64,000 nt of DNA from Lophium mytilinum. Its lineage: Eukaryota; Ascomycota; Dothideomycetes; Mytilinidiales; Mytilinidiaceae. The DNA lies in assembly GCA_010093605.1 (NCBI GenBank), contig MU004189.1, positions 1,805,834 through 1,869,833 of the forward strand, given 5' to 3'. Shown in pieces: positions 10,402-19,489 of this stretch (positions are counted from its first letter, which is position 1; every line of letters starts with the position of its first letter). A model generated the notes under the pieces. That model worked only from the letters and a program-made list of their open reading frames with translations, did not search any database and was not told the origin of the DNA. Position numbers and translations under genes: made by a program.

Positions 10402-11561
10402 ATGGCTCAGTGGGGGCTGAACGACATGATGGCAATGGATACTAGCGAAGAGGTCAAGATGGAGGAGCTGGAAGAGCCGCATTGCATAGACTGCCATAGA
10501 ACCAAGAAAGAGCTTGCAGCTGCGAAACAACGTGCTAGGGACAACTGGGGCTACTTCGAAGCAAAGCGAGATGAGAGCGATCTCCTCAGGACTGCGCTCT
10601 CAACCGCTGGGGACACCATTGCCGATCTCAAGGCAAAACTTGTGACTGCGGAGGGCACGATCAAAAATCTTAACACTAGACCCATCATCGCAGAGAGCAA
10701 TAGCATCGAAGCCGTCGTCAAGGCTTTTAGCACGCAAATTACGGATCTTGCTACGAAGGCAAATGACGAGAAGAGGCGGGCAGACCGTGAGAAGGGTCTG
10801 GCGGATACTGCTTTAGCCAAAATAAAAGATCTGCTCAGCAGAATCGGGGTGCTTGATAGCGAGAGGCATCATGGGCGCGCCCAGCGTCCCCCCATGGGAT
10901 CGCTTCCTCAACACATCCAGCCAGTCTTCAAAGCGCCAGGTCACAGATCACAAAGCCAGAGTGGTGCCAGAGCAGTCCAGCTTTCCCCCATAGGGTCGAC
11001 TCCTCCGTACTATGACGAAGAGCCAGAACTCGAGCCACTTCAGGGCGACTCTCTACACGGAAACGCCCAGCGTCCTCTCGCGGGATCGTTTACTCAACGT
11101 CGACATGCAGGTTTTGGGGCCGAACGGCAAATTGCCAGTCCTTCATCATCTGCGCAAGCTCCTCCGACAAAAACTTCTTCACCGATATCTGAGGGCGACT
11201 ACCAATCGATCTGGTATAGGATTGAGGGATACGATGTGGGTGGGCCTGACTGGTGAAATCTCGACTAGCGCAGGACTGGCTGGGAAGGACGGGACTTTGA
11301 TGAGGATGAGAATGAATGTCTATCGAAAGCTTAGCGGGCAGCAGACGAAAAGGAAATCTGGGAAGTTGGGTGCAGCATGTCAAGCCTGTAGCAACAGCGG
11401 ACGTAGGCCATGCATGCCCAAGCGTCACGGTCGGCTTGTGGTGATGCCGTTGGCCGAGAAGCTAGGAGGTACGTGAAGGCGTGAACGAGGGCGAGCCGGG
11501 GTACTGGCTATGGAAGCCAATTCAACCTGAGGGCATAACCAGGAATAAGAGGTGGGGATAG
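10402..11561 (+). CDS. Unnamed coiled-coil/cysteine-knuckle protein, copy 1 (3' end may be frameshifted)
   Basis: The first of two adjacent paralogues. Exon 1 (10402-11213) starts at an ATG and encodes an acidic N-terminus, a CIDC pair (Cys28/Cys31), a Lys/Arg/Glu-rich heptad region (about 33-150, likely coiled coil) and a Pro/Ser/Gln-rich linker. A 55-nt intron (11214-11268, GTATAG to CTAG) restores the frame of a second exon with the knuckle AACQACSNSGRRPC followed by a basic stretch and VVMPL. That frame stops at 11476 (LGGT). From 11475 the next frame over reads EGVNEG...YWLWKPIQPEG to a stop at 11561, which resembles the end of copy 2. Either a frameshift or an unrecognised splice lies here. 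The protein family was not recognised; DNA or protein binding through the knuckle is only a guess. Confidence 0.6.
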
Positions 11562-12201
11562 GTCTCGAGAGGAGTGCAATGACGTGCTAAATATGCGGTG
11601 CCGGTGTGGCTGGGGCTTATAGTAGGTTGTGTGAACCTCCACTTCCCTACCCCCGACAGCATGAGACAACATCAAAATTGATGAAAGGCAATTCCCGCAA
11701 TATCATCAAGACGAGTGATATCCTTTGCCTTCAAGATACTTGTCATAGGTCTGTGTGCACTCTCTAGTCCACCACTAAGTCTGTTCCACACCACGAACAA
11801 ATTGAAGAAACATAAGCTCATCCTCTTGAATAGACTTTTCGCTCGCTCGGCTGCCTCGGAGGCCGCTTTCGCACCGTGGTAGCTGTTCCCCTGTGGTGAC
11901 GCAATCTGGTGTCGATTGCTCTTACACGCTCCACGCTCTCTCCACCCCTTCACTTCCTCCCACCGACCTCGCCATCAACAGCCACGCATCTCACTCCCGG
12001 TTCCACATCCTCGATTTGCCTTCAGACAAGCAGTGGCCGCTGGCAGTTATCGCTCCTCGAACCATCTCACTTCCCGCCGTGCGACACTGTATCGCTGTTC
12101 TGGCTCCCCTCGCAGCGATTCCGCTCTACTCCACTAGCTTAGAAGCGGTGGCATTCATGCTACTGCACGCCTAGTGGCCAAACCTGTCCCCACTAGGAAC
12201 G
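11562..12201. other. Intergenic, between the two paralogues
   Basis: No gene is supported. The segment just before 12202 is pyrimidine-rich like other leaders in this window. No clear copy of the 50-bp repeat was found here. Confidence 0.5.
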
Positions 12202-13888
12202 ATGGAACCTACGGAGGATGGCGAGTTAGTGTCGGCGGAAAACGATCAAGAAATCAAGAGCGAGGATGAGGGCTGCTTCCAGTGTTCCGTTCATAGAAAA
12301 GAGCTCGCAGCTGTAAGAAACAGAGCCAGGGATCATTTCGGGTTATTCGAGGAAGAACAACAAAAGAAGAACGATATCCAAAGCAAACTCCAGACCGCCG
12401 AGGGAACTATAGCGGATCTCAAGGCTCGTCTCATAGTAGCGGAGGATACCACAACTCATCTCAGACCGAGTCTAACTACTGCTACTCCTGTGGATAAACC
12501 CGATGATGTAGTCATTGAAGGCTTGAAGGCGCTAATCACCGACTATAAGTCGAAGTTGGCAGCCGCCACAGAGAAGAATGGGAGCGACGCAATTCTACTT
12601 GGAACCCAGAAAACTACCATTGCCGATCTTCAGATGAAGCTCCAAGCTGCAAAGGATATGAAGGACAGCGACGATGTCATCGGAAAAAGCTATCGTGATG
12701 AAGTGAGTCGCCTGAGACGCTTGCTCAAAGAGGAATCGGATATTAGAAGAACAGCTTTTCAGATCCTTTCCTCTGCACACAGAGACGATACAGCTAGTGA
12801 CATTTTGTCTCACGGCACAGACTCTTCTCCAGATCCCATCAGAGGTGGAAGCCGCCGTCGCCTTGATGTCATCTCACTGCCATCAACATCCCTGTTAGCC
12901 AGTAGGAAGAGAGGATTGGAGAGCGAGGATGAACTGCCACATACGGCATTCGGGCTGCTAAACTCTGCCGAATTGGAAGCCCCGCCGAGTTCCCTGAAGG
13001 TTCCCCGCTACTACCTTAGAGGCCGCTCTGGAAACACCGGTAATTTCGATAAGAATCATCAATCTAGCAAAACGCTAGACATCTCATATGAGACTGACGA
13101 AGAAATTGACGATAACGAGGATTATGAGACTGAGACCTCCACACCAGATATCACCTCCGCGGAACCCGACCACCGAGTTACGGTCACTGCAATAGGCCCA
13201 TTGCAAACGGGACAAGATCTGCCAATAAACCTACCTATTGCCCAAGCAAATTCTGCCCCACGTCTTCGCGAACGCCCGAAAAAGCTGGCATTGCCCACTG
13301 AGCATGCAACATCTCCTATACATGACACTCCAACGAACGTCTCTGCGCCATACAAGATCAAATTTAACCACAGTACAAAGGAGTTCTGTGAAGACTCTGA
13401 CACAGGTAAGACACTTCATAATATCCCCACAACATTTTTAGTTCGAGTTCGCTGAGAATCAGGAAGACTCGACGCCTATTGAACCGGTACTGCTCCTGGT
13501 CAGGGAAGCTGTGGATCACGTCTTCAAAATGAATCCCGGCTGGAAACCAAGGTTCAATTTTCGCTCTCACTGCTTTTTCCAAACCTCGGCGAACAACGCT
13601 TCCGTCTGGTCCAAACTTGATGGTAACGCTGCTGCGTGCAGGACATGCACAAACCGCTTCCGCCCCTGCTTACGCAATGTTGGATTGGGAATAACAGTCG
13701 ACCACGACGGTAACGAAGTGAAGGAACAATACTTCCGCGTTCTTCCTCTTCCTAGCCAAATACGCGTAGGCACGCGGTTTGATCAGAGCTTTTGGATTCT
13801 TCCCCATCGCGCTATACACCCAAGCGAGATGTGGATGGCTGATCATGATCATAATCGTGGTAGACGAACACGACAACGAATAGCTTGA
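12202..13888 (+). CDS. Unnamed coiled-coil/cysteine-knuckle protein, copy 2
   Basis: A paralogue of the gene before it. Both share C-x2-C (here Cys25/Cys28), then HRKELAAVRNRARDHFG and the heptad-rich TAEGTIADLKARL, then a long Ser/Asp/Glu-rich linker. The 3' part carries AAACRTCTNRFRPC, RVLPLP and a final aromatic segment SFWILPHRAIHPSEMW. Exon 1 is 12202-13405, followed by a strong donor GTAAGA. The nearest acceptor (13441) gives an immediate stop. The weaker acceptor GGGAAG at 13508 keeps the frame and gives 527 residues, but it discards an open, protein-like stretch at 13442-13508. A frameshift is the alternative. The function is unknown. C-terminal knuckles of this type recur in fungal hypothetical proteins as far as I recall, without a named domain. 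Confidence 0.65.
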
Positions 13889-14795
13889 AAGAGCTGGAAA
13901 AAATACTAAAGAACGACATGGAGGACATTTTTTGCTACGAGAGAGCGGCGTGCCCCCGGCAGGACTTACTTTCCCCACAGAAAATTACTCAACCCCACTA
14001 GAAGAGCCAACCGTCCGGCGAGACGCCAGCCCGGCTGGGTTTCTAGAACGCTCTTGGCTCTGATTGATTCAATTTTCATAACATGATTATTCTACGGTTG
14101 GTGTGTGTTGTTCTGGAGATGGAGGTATCTGTCCAATCGACTTCAGACTCTGTTCCTTGCTTTCTTGCGCTGATGTCTTCCATCACATGTACATACCTGC
14201 AGTCTCATTTCACAAGTCCCGTCTCTGCATGTTCAATATGCATGTTGAGCTTGTTTTAAGTAGATCCGGGTCAACACCAGCAGTTGAACTAGGATGCGGG
14301 CGACCGTCGCTAGATATCAAGAACATGAAAACCTCATACCCAATCCTTGTGCCATGCATGCTGTTCGTCAAGATACTATTACTCGTTCTCTTCTTAGATG
14401 TATCGGAAAATGTCAAGCACCCCAATTCTACCCCTCCTTGAGCTCCCTCAAGCCTGGGATCCTTCATCAGAGGCTACTCCTCTCCGGAAGCAGGGATGCA
14501 AAGCCACATGCATAGGAGCTGCCTCACCCGACACCCCATGAGTTACAATGCCTCGTCATAAGAATCTGAACACTCGTTTACCACTACTTGGGGAACCTCA
14601 TAGTACTTTTAGCGTTCCAAATAAGCGAAAGATACGGCATTTTAGACTATTGATAAACTCGCGAGGTTACTGCAGATAGTGTCAACATGGTGTACACAGA
14701 TTAAAAGTGTATCCACTACCATTAGTTTCTAATATTATATTGGAGCCGAGGCGGATGCTTCCATTAGTCCACTGAAATCATCCCCATTTGGATAC
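13889..14795. other. Intergenic, no gene supported
   Basis: This is the spacer between convergent genes. Short ORFs only; no repeat or RNA gene was recognised. Confidence 0.55.
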
Positions 14796-15491
14796 CTAAA
14801 CTTCTTTTCCAAACTTTACGAATGCCTGATCCCAATCAGGTAGTATGAGTTGATTCTCCCACCACCACTTGTATGCCGAAATCGCCAACAGCGCCGCAAA
14901 AGAAACAATAACTCCCAGGAAAGCAGCTATCCAGCTATGCTCGGCGCAGTAGATGACGATGAAGGCGGCGAGGAAAAGGTGTGTGTTAAGCATTAGATCG
15001 GACCGCAGTAGAAGAGCTTCTCCGATATCTCCACGTCGCAGTCGTGAATGAATACCCTGACCGATAAGAACAAGACCGAGACAGATGTGTACGGCGACGT
15101 CAGGCGTGGGAAGGGTTGTAGTCCAGTTTGATGATGCCTGATGATGGAGAACTCGACGTAACGTCGACGTAGTTGTTCCAAGGAGGGAAGATTGAGTTAA
15201 GGACTTGTAGAACATGCTCTGCGATATTTGGCCACGGCTGATAGCCAGTTCGTGCTTTCCTATGGTGGTCCAGACGCAGTAGAGAATCCATTCATCTCTT
15301 TGATTTCCGACCGTGTTCCATCCTTTGTAGCCATAGTGAAGGAATGTATAGGCCATGCCGGTAATCATTGAGGGCAGTATCCAGAAATATCGATGTTTTA
15401 GTTCGGTGGCCCATCGAGTATACATGGGGAGGGCTTCGAAAGTGAAAAGCCTGGCAGCTGCGTTGCGGCAGCGAAGTGTCATGGAACTCAT
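14796..15491 (-). CDS. Unnamed multi-pass membrane protein, copy A
   Basis: The reading frame is open from 15623, but the upstream part lacks an ATG at its edge. The ATG at 15491 aligns with the starts of copies B and C (M-S/D-S-x-M/F ... CR near residues 7-8), so 231 residues are proposed. The sequence begins LRCRNAAARLFTFE, then TRWATELKHRYFWILPS leading into a hydrophobic segment, and has three or four further hydrophobic stretches. It ends with a helix-Trp cluster (KWWWEN) and a short charged tail. No known domain was recognised. Its divergent neighbour (copy B) is a clear relative, with the same order of conserved blocks. The membrane location is inferred from hydropathy by eye. Confidence 0.65.
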   Translation of the reverse strand: MSSMTLRCRNAAARLFTFEALPMYTRWATELKHRYFWILPSMITGMAYTFLHYGYKGWNTVGNQRDEWILYCVWTTIGKHELAISRGQISQSMFYKSLTQSSLLGTTTSTLRRVLHHQASSNWTTTLPTPDVAVHICLGLVLIGQGIHSRLRRGDIGEALLLRSDLMLNTHLFLAAFIVIYCAEHSWIAAFLGVIVSFAALLAISAYKWWWENQLILPDWDQAFVKFGKEV

Positions 15492-15735
15492 TATTTGTGA
15501 GCCTAGCTGGAGAGAATGCTGGTCAAGGCTTTCGACTGTGAGAGCCCGAAAATTCTGATAATTGATGGTGGCCTCTGAGGACCTTGGCTCACGTTCCAGG
15601 AATAGACGAGCCCCATAGTTCACCCACGGAATTCAGTGAACCGATGATCCAGAGGCTCAGGCCACCACAGTTAGAGATTTTATAAACCGCAGACACCCCG
15701 CTCTATCTCACTCTCTCACCTTACAGCTACAAAAA
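15492..15735. promoter_or_regulatory. Divergent promoter of membrane paralogues A and B
   Basis: A 244-bp gap separates the start codons of the two head-to-head relatives. A TATAAA sits at 15681-15686, about 50 nt upstream of the copy B ATG. The arrangement allows shared control; this is inferred from position only. Confidence 0.45.
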
Positions 15736-16710
15736 ATGGATTCTCCGATGTTCCTACAATGCCGCAGATGGGCCGCCAACTTCTACACCTGGGAATGGGG
15801 AACCGAACCTCCTCCTTTGGAACCCCTTTCCACCTTCCCACAAAGACTGTTCGCCCGATGGTTCGCCGGACTGAAAAAGCAATATGTATGGATGCTTGCC
15901 GCCGTCGCCATCTATTACGCCTCCTCCAAGATTATGCAGTTCCTCTTGAAGTGTCATAATGTCACTGAAATTCCGGTTCCCCCAATCTTGGGCCGGTGGT
16001 TCTATCCCATCCAACAACTCCACGACGATCAAACGGAAGAGATTCGAGAGAAAGAGTACAACATCAAAATGATGGCTAATAGTGTCCTCTGGGGTGTTGG
16101 TATGAGCATAGGTCAGCATTACTCGACTTGCAGGGAGAAAGCGACGCCAGACAATACGTACTACTCAGGCTTGCTCCATATCCTCTGGCTTGGACGAATC
16201 GCAAGTGCATTCGTCCAGTGCCTTCCAGCAGCAGACGGCTATACGTTTGTAACCAAATCTGAGCTTTATGGCCATGCTGTCATCTCGCTCACTATGCTAG
16301 CCTACTTGATTTGGTTCTCAAAGCGATCAGGAAAAGGCTTCGAGAACTCACCACTCCACTTGGAGTCGTTCCTCACCAACACTCTACTCTTCGGTCTCGT
16401 CTTTGGCACTTTCATCTGGAGTGGTGATAGCTTGAAGCGTTTTTTGACTGTGGTAGGCTGTGCTCTTGTGTCTTTCAAATTACTCCTCTGTTGGGAGGCT
16501 TGGAGAATGGCTCGGGAGGGGCATATCAGCTTGCCTGGGCAGGATAATTTAGCTGTGCTCCCTATGCCAGATCATCATGAGAACGCTCGGGGCACGGAGG
16601 CTGGAGAGGTAGAGGTTGGCGAAAAGAATGCAGGGATGATTGAGGATGGTGAGGCAGAGCTCAGAACGGCGGAAGATAAGGATGTAGAGGCCGGAGAAGG
16701 AGAAGAATAG
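15736..16710 (+). CDS. Unnamed multi-pass membrane protein, copy B
   Basis: A 324-residue single-exon ORF starting at an ATG just after the TATAAA box. The N-terminus LQCRRWAANFYTWE and the block FARWFAGLKKQYVWML match copy A in order and spacing. Five or so hydrophobic segments follow (about 50-68, 112-125, 148-165, 178-195, 212-250). A block LESFLTNTLLFGLVFG corresponds to the LNTHLFLAAFIVIY region of copy A. The C-terminal 50 residues are an acidic Glu/Gly/Ala tail that copy A lacks. No enzymatic motif is visible. It could be a small transporter-like or scaffold membrane protein, but nothing in the sequence decides this. Confidence 0.7.
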   Translation: MDSPMFLQCRRWAANFYTWEWGTEPPPLEPLSTFPQRLFARWFAGLKKQYVWMLAAVAIYYASSKIMQFLLKCHNVTEIPVPPILGRWFYPIQQLHDDQTEEIREKEYNIKMMANSVLWGVGMSIGQHYSTCREKATPDNTYYSGLLHILWLGRIASAFVQCLPAADGYTFVTKSELYGHAVISLTMLAYLIWFSKRSGKGFENSPLHLESFLTNTLLFGLVFGTFIWSGDSLKRFLTVVGCALVSFKLLLCWEAWRMAREGHISLPGQDNLAVLPMPDHHENARGTEAGEVEVGEKNAGMIEDGEAELRTAEDKDVEAGEGEE

Positions 16711-17049
16711 GGTTCAAATGTCAGTGGAGCTGCGATATGGTACTAAAGCAACGATCAAAGACTCTACACTCCCTTCACTTTGAAGGACGCTGAATCTTGG
16801 TGCTCCAACCACTTTTTTCAGTGTGTATAAAATGGATCTACTAGGATCTCATGACGACGCAGCTCTCTCACCGACAGCTGCTATTTCAGGGCTTAAGAGT
16901 GTTGTGGGTGAGGTAGCAAGGCTGAAACGGCCTAGGCGTCGCTCACCCATGGAACCTTGGGACTGGACCAAAGTCGTCAGAGAGCCAGGAGTCTTGATCG
17001 CGCGTGAGAAGAAGTCCTTCCGCACTCGCCCTTCATTTCGAAACACAAA

Positions 17050-17525
17050 ATGTCGCGCTTCGCACCTTGCTGTCGCAACTTGGCCACTGGGCGCTATGCC
17101 TGGGTGTCTCGAATATTACCTCCTGCTTCCAATATCAGCGCTGCTTACACCCGATGGACCTCAGAACTACAGCGCCGAATGCCAACGATTCTACCTGCAG
17201 CAGGAACTCTTGTTGCTTTATAATCGTTCTATTCTCACACAGACCATGGAAACCACGCGACTCCCAAGACCAAGAAGACCGAGATATATGGTTGCTACAA
17301 TGTGTCACCGCATCCACAGTACAAGCCGAACGGGCTATGAACGAGACCAAGATATCCAAGAGAACCTTCCGCGAATGCTTGATCCGGCCTTTCCTGCTGG
17401 GAACGACTACAATGACAGCCAACCGAGTTCTCCAGCAATTGAAGTCGTCATTGGAGCACTGGTCAAAAGAAAATATCACGTGCGACGGTGGCACACGTGA
17501 CCTGTCATCTTATTCCCCACTTTGA
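17050..17525 (+). pseudogene. Frameshifted fragment of the membrane family, copy C
   Basis: An ATG at 17050 opens a frame reading MSRFAPCCRNLATGRYAW and later AAYTRWTSELQRR...ILPAAG, matching the N-terminus of copy A (CRNAAARLF..., YTRWATELKHR...ILPS). This frame stops at 17221. Similarity continues in another frame from about 17205 to 17525: RDIWLLQCV matches EWILYCVW, and RPFLLGTTTMTANRVLQQ matches QSSLLGTTTSTLRRVLHH. The fragment then ends, without the last two-thirds of the hydrophobic core. A frameshift plus a 3' truncation makes a functional product unlikely. A longer overlapping ORF in a third frame (16823-17500) shows no such similarity and is treated as a shadow. Confidence 0.65.
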
Positions 17526-17938
17526 GGACCTGAGCTGCCACAATGGAATCACAGTCGTAATACTCCGCCGCTAATTGTAGCGATTACAAGCCCACCTAGC
17601 CTTTCTGAGGCAGCTAGCCATAATCGGACGCCTTGAAAGCGGGTTTCCAGGACGGCTTACTGACCACGCTAGACTTTGACGGGGCTTAAGTCTGCCGCTC
17701 ACTTTCATATCCAAAGGAAGAAGTGCATGGCGCTGATTTCAGCTGACTCTAGTGCTGATTTATGGGTAACTTATTCATCTTGTTGATTCAGAGCAACTAT
17801 CGTTCGGCCTACTTCATCGACTACATATTCCGAGCTACTCTCATTACTTGTCGTCTCAAAGCCAACATTGATCGGACTGCTTTATTTTATACCCTCAAGC
17901 AGCACAATAATCAAGCACTTCTAACGGCCTTTTCAATA
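17526..17938. other. Intergenic, promoter of the methyltransferase gene
   Basis: No gene is supported. The same frame stays open upstream from 17762, but the extra residues do not look like the family start. Confidence 0.5.
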
Positions 17939-19016
17939 ATGTTATTAGACAACAAGTTAAGAGAAGATGCAGTGTCAGCAGACCGTACCTATCACAACAC
18001 CGAAGCAGCCTACGGACTGCCGAATGAGTACGAAAACTTCTCTCAGCATGTACCTTTCATAGGAGGGACTCGACTAACCTAGAGTACAAAGTTCCATTGA
18101 GCACAAGCGTCTAGAGCTTCAGCACTTCAATCTCCTAGAGTTGATGGGAGGCCGCATTATTCACGCTCCCCTTGGTCCAGACATCACTCATGCCCTCGAC
18201 ATCGGTTGCGGCACTGGAATCATTACTCATGAGATTGCCTCCAAGCTACCAGACGCCATTGTTACGGGCATTGATCTCTCGCCCATTCCTGCGATCCGCC
18301 CCAAACTCCCGAACATCCAGTATCTGCAAGGTGATTTCAACGAGCTCGTCCGGGCTGGTAGATCGACTCCAGAAGCTGCCAAGTTCCAACCCGAAACCCT
18401 GGACTACATCTTCTCCCGCCTCCTCGTTATGGGTATGCCACACTGGCAATCCTATGTGTCTTCCGTCGCGCAGCTACTTAGACAGGGCGGGTGGGCTGAG
18501 ATCCAAGAGTGGGCATGCGTTTGGTACGATGCCCCGGCCTCTGCATCTCCAGAGGCGTTTCTGCCACACGATGTCTCCTACGACAGCACCAATGAAGTCA
18601 ATGAAGATGCACTGCGCTCGGACGAGCATTCCACCGATCCATATCACATCCAACCCCAGCCAACCTGGTCCGCCCTGATCAACGAAGCACTTCGCGCCAA
18701 GTCTCTCGACCCCGCTGCCGGCAATAACATAGCGACATATATGCACCGTGCTGGTCTGACTGATATCACTACTCGACGATACATATGGGCATTTGGAGGT
18801 TGGGAAGGCTTGTCGGAAGAAGCGAAAACGTTCAGTGCGTACGCAGACGAGGTTCTTACTCTGCTCATCGAGTCCCTTCTGCAGCGTTTCGGAGCTGAGA
18901 TGGATGTGGACCCACGCGAGATTGAAAACTGTATCAGGGAGTTCAGGGAGGATGTAAGAAGCGGGAAAAGAAGGTTGTATACTTGGTACTCTGTGACCGT
19001 GGGGCGGAAGCCGTAG
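17939..19016 (+). CDS. SAM-dependent methyltransferase, LaeA-like
   Basis: Proposed exons are 17939-18027 and 18092-19016 (337 residues). The intron (64 nt, GTACGA to AAAG with a GACTAAC branch site) joins YGLPND to SIEHKRLELQHF, recreating the YxLPND...E..RL.LQH block typical of this fungal family. The SAM-binding motif I is ALDIGCGTGI, followed by the acidic strand-2 end GIDLSP and the motif GDFNEL. A central tryptophan-rich stretch and a C-terminal WYSVTVGRKP complete a class I Rossmann methyltransferase. Relatives include the secondary-metabolism regulator LaeA and many small-molecule methyltransferases. No biosynthetic genes lie next to it, so the substrate is unknown. The ATG at 17939 was chosen because it starts just before the conserved DRTYHNTEA block. 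Confidence 0.85.
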
Positions 19017-19489
19017 GCTGTCTCTATCGAAGCATCCTTGTTAGTCCAGAGCTAGCATTATCACTAACGTAAGTTTTGGAACTCATTGAACTTTGGTTCA
19101 AAGCTGGGCTCTTTTGGACACTCGTCATATCTTCGTTACCGGAACGGTTGACGTTGGCGATCCCCTGGCTCGAATCCAGCACCCGTTGTCTCATTGTGTT
19201 ACCTCCGAAGCTAGATGGTACATGTTTCTCAAGCTTTGTAAACGCAACGCCAAACAATGACATTGTGTGCGTACCTGCCTATAAATTGTCGATGTGCTCA
19301 TATCTCAGTCAGGTTCCTATCCAGAGAACTTTGAAATTCTCGTCTACAGCCTAAAATACAACCCCTTGAGCACCCTCTCGAATACCATCATCCACAACGA
19401 TCGGGCCACATCAAGCTTGTCAAGTCCGTGATTCGGATTATCCGCAACGAAAAGAATACACAGCCATATCACAGGTTCCGCCCCAAAAA
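19017..19489. other. Intergenic, no gene supported
   Basis: This is the spacer between the methyltransferase and the next F-box gene, both on the plus strand. A GGCTCGAATCC string near 19171 looks like a tRNA B-box but has no tRNA fold around it. Confidence 0.5.

Noticed and set aside
15492-15623. N-terminal extension of membrane copy A
   Set aside because: It has no ATG at its edge, and both paralogues start at the position equivalent to 15491.
16823-17500. 225-codon plus-strand ORF over the copy C fragment
   Set aside because: The two other frames carry the membrane-family similarity; this frame has none and its composition looks like a shadow.
17762-17938. Upstream extension of the methyltransferase frame
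   Set aside because: Open but not family-like; the ATG at 17939 directly precedes the conserved N-terminal block.
19160-19190. GGCTCGAATCC, a tRNA B-box look-alike
   Set aside because: No A box at the right distance and no cloverleaf could be folded around it on either strand.
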